Shown: positions 63,474 to 64,000 of the stretch, in pieces
Numbering within the stretch: the stretch's first letter is position 1
Layout of the letters: the number at the start of each line of letters is the position of its first letter
Assembly (NCBI GenBank): GCA_902835305.1
Contig: CADFMD010000003.1
Span: 170,495-234,494 of the forward strand
From: Coriobacteriaceae bacterium
Lineage (GTDB): Bacteria; Actinomycetota; Coriobacteriia; Coriobacteriales; Coriobacteriaceae
Direction: 5' to 3'
DNA length: 64,000 nucleotides
Translations under genes and position numbers: made by a program
The notes under the pieces: model-generated
Database searches by the model: none
The model's input: the letters and a program-made list of their open reading frames with translations, nothing else
What the model was told of the DNA's origin: nothing

Positions 63474-63636
63474 AGGCGCTCCCTTCCGCATAACAGATAA
63501 ACTGCTCTAGTATACAAGGCAACGCCGCTTGGAGCAGATGCTTTACCCAAATGCAGCGAAAACGTAACGAGGGCGGCGGTTGGCAGGCGGCGGGCTGACG
63601 GTTCTGCAGCGAAACCGTCCCGCCCGCATCGAAAAG

Positions 63637-63693
63637 CATCACAACATTCGACGCTTTTCGCCAAAATCGCGATTTTCATCGAATGTTGTGATG
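63637..63693. repeat. Perfect 15-bp inverted repeat
   Basis: CATCACAACATTCGA (63637-63651) and TCGAATGTTGTGATG (63679-63693) pair exactly around a 27-nt interior. It lies in the upstream gap of gatCAB. The rest of 63474-63772 holds no gene. Confidence 0.65.
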
Positions 63694-63724
63694 GTTTGGA
63701 AATCCCGACCACCACAAAGGGGAT

Positions 63725-64000
63725 AGTGAACTGCCTCCCATTTCTTGGACATCGGGAAATGGGAGGTTTTCCATGAGTATAGACCTCAGGGTGAAGCACG
63801 ACCTGGAGTCCAGGAGGCGGGCCGTCGAGCTCTTCGACGCCGGCGTCGGCTGCAAGCCGGCGGCCGAGGCCCTGTCCGTCCCCCGCGAGACCGTGAGAGA
63901 ATGGCAGTGGGTATACCGGGCGTTCGGAAGCGAGGCGCTGCTGTCCATTGTTAGCGTCAATCTAATTTTCACCAGTTTCACCAATCAAACGCGCCGTTCG
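63725..64000 (+). mobile_element. Left end of an IS3-family insertion sequence, truncated
   Basis: The element seems to start near 63725 (TGAACTGCCTCCCATTTCTT) directly after the CCACCACAAAGGGGA repeat at 63707. CTCCCATTTC and GAAATGGGAG form a hairpin at 63735-63765 before the orfA start. After about 63948 the sequence changes character (GTTAGCGTCAATCTAATTTT), so the element may be interrupted there. The window ends before the right end. Confidence 0.6.
63773..64000 (+). CDS. IS3-type transposase OrfA, N-terminal part
   Basis: The frame begins MSIDLRVKHDLESRRRAVEL and continues FDAGVGCKPAAEALSVPRET then VREWQWVYRAFGSEALLS, a helix-turn-helix N-terminus of IS3-family OrfA. After LLS the residues (IVSVNLIFTSFTNQ) no longer look like a transposase, so the gene is probably cut by another event at about 63948. 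The frame is open to the window edge. GGGAGG precedes the ATG. Confidence 0.65.
   Translation, partial: MSIDLRVKHDLESRRRAVELFDAGVGCKPAAEALSVPRETVREWQWVYRAFGSEALLSIVSVNLIFTSFTNQTRRS

Overview
The window looks like chromosomal DNA of a GC-rich gut actinobacterium of the class Coriobacteriia, most likely Collinsella or a close relative. This is inferred from gene content and style: type III glutamine synthetase, a fused MurT-GatD protein, GatCAB, UPF0210, a long SARP/BTAD regulator, a tmRNA tag ending in MALAA, and many hairpin-rich intergenic repeats. No rRNA operon and no CRISPR array is present. One tRNA (Glu, anticodon TTC) and one tmRNA (ssrA) are present.

Layout. 1-6.5 kb is an accessory block. 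A TetR gene faces an operon of three sirtuin-like genes that resemble the class M, ADP-ribosylating type. Next to it lies a broken second copy of the same locus, whose centre has been replaced by a pair of radical SAM genes. 6.5-8.4 kb holds a cupin protein and an iron-sulfur-flavoprotein-like gene facing a MerR gene across a clear MerR operator. 9.1-11.3 kb is a set of three small methyltransferase genes behind an iron-box-like site. 11.5-15.3 kb is an island between imperfect direct repeats. It carries a KAP-type P-loop NTPase and a DUF262/DUF1524 (GmrSD-like) protein, a plausible anti-phage pair. It abuts a DinJ-type antitoxin gene that has no toxin.

15.6-48.9 kb is mostly core metabolism: guaA, ansA, ychF, a 4x[4Fe-4S] protein, two glycerol-dehydrogenase-like genes and one iron alcohol dehydrogenase, murT-gatD, tRNA-Glu, glnN, metF with a split metH system, UPF0210, yhbY, a SARP/BTAD ATPase regulator, nagB, a PTS IIA gene, glmM, rpsI and rplM. 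49-63.5 kb has a patatin gene, ssrA, a PIN protein, a metal P-type ATPase with DUF6110, a YbtPQ/IrtAB-like ABC exporter or importer pair facing a frameshifted AraC gene, and gatCAB. The window ends in the 5' part of an IS3-type transposase.

How the genes connect. glmM and nagB, with the nearby PTS IIA gene, point to amino-sugar flux into the cell wall, and MurT-GatD amidates lipid II. MetF, MetH and the separate MetH activation protein form one methionine/folate unit. The P-type ATPase operon and the ABC/AraC divergent promoter share an almost identical palindrome and may form a metal regulon, possibly with the methyltransferase cluster. The intergenic DNA is unusually rich in structured repeats. 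These include two copies of a hairpin element with a conserved core but different arms, elements beside both stable RNA genes that contain their T-arm in antisense, a 221-bp inverted-repeat element and a 62-bp tandem array. All product calls come from reading motifs by eye. No database search was run.
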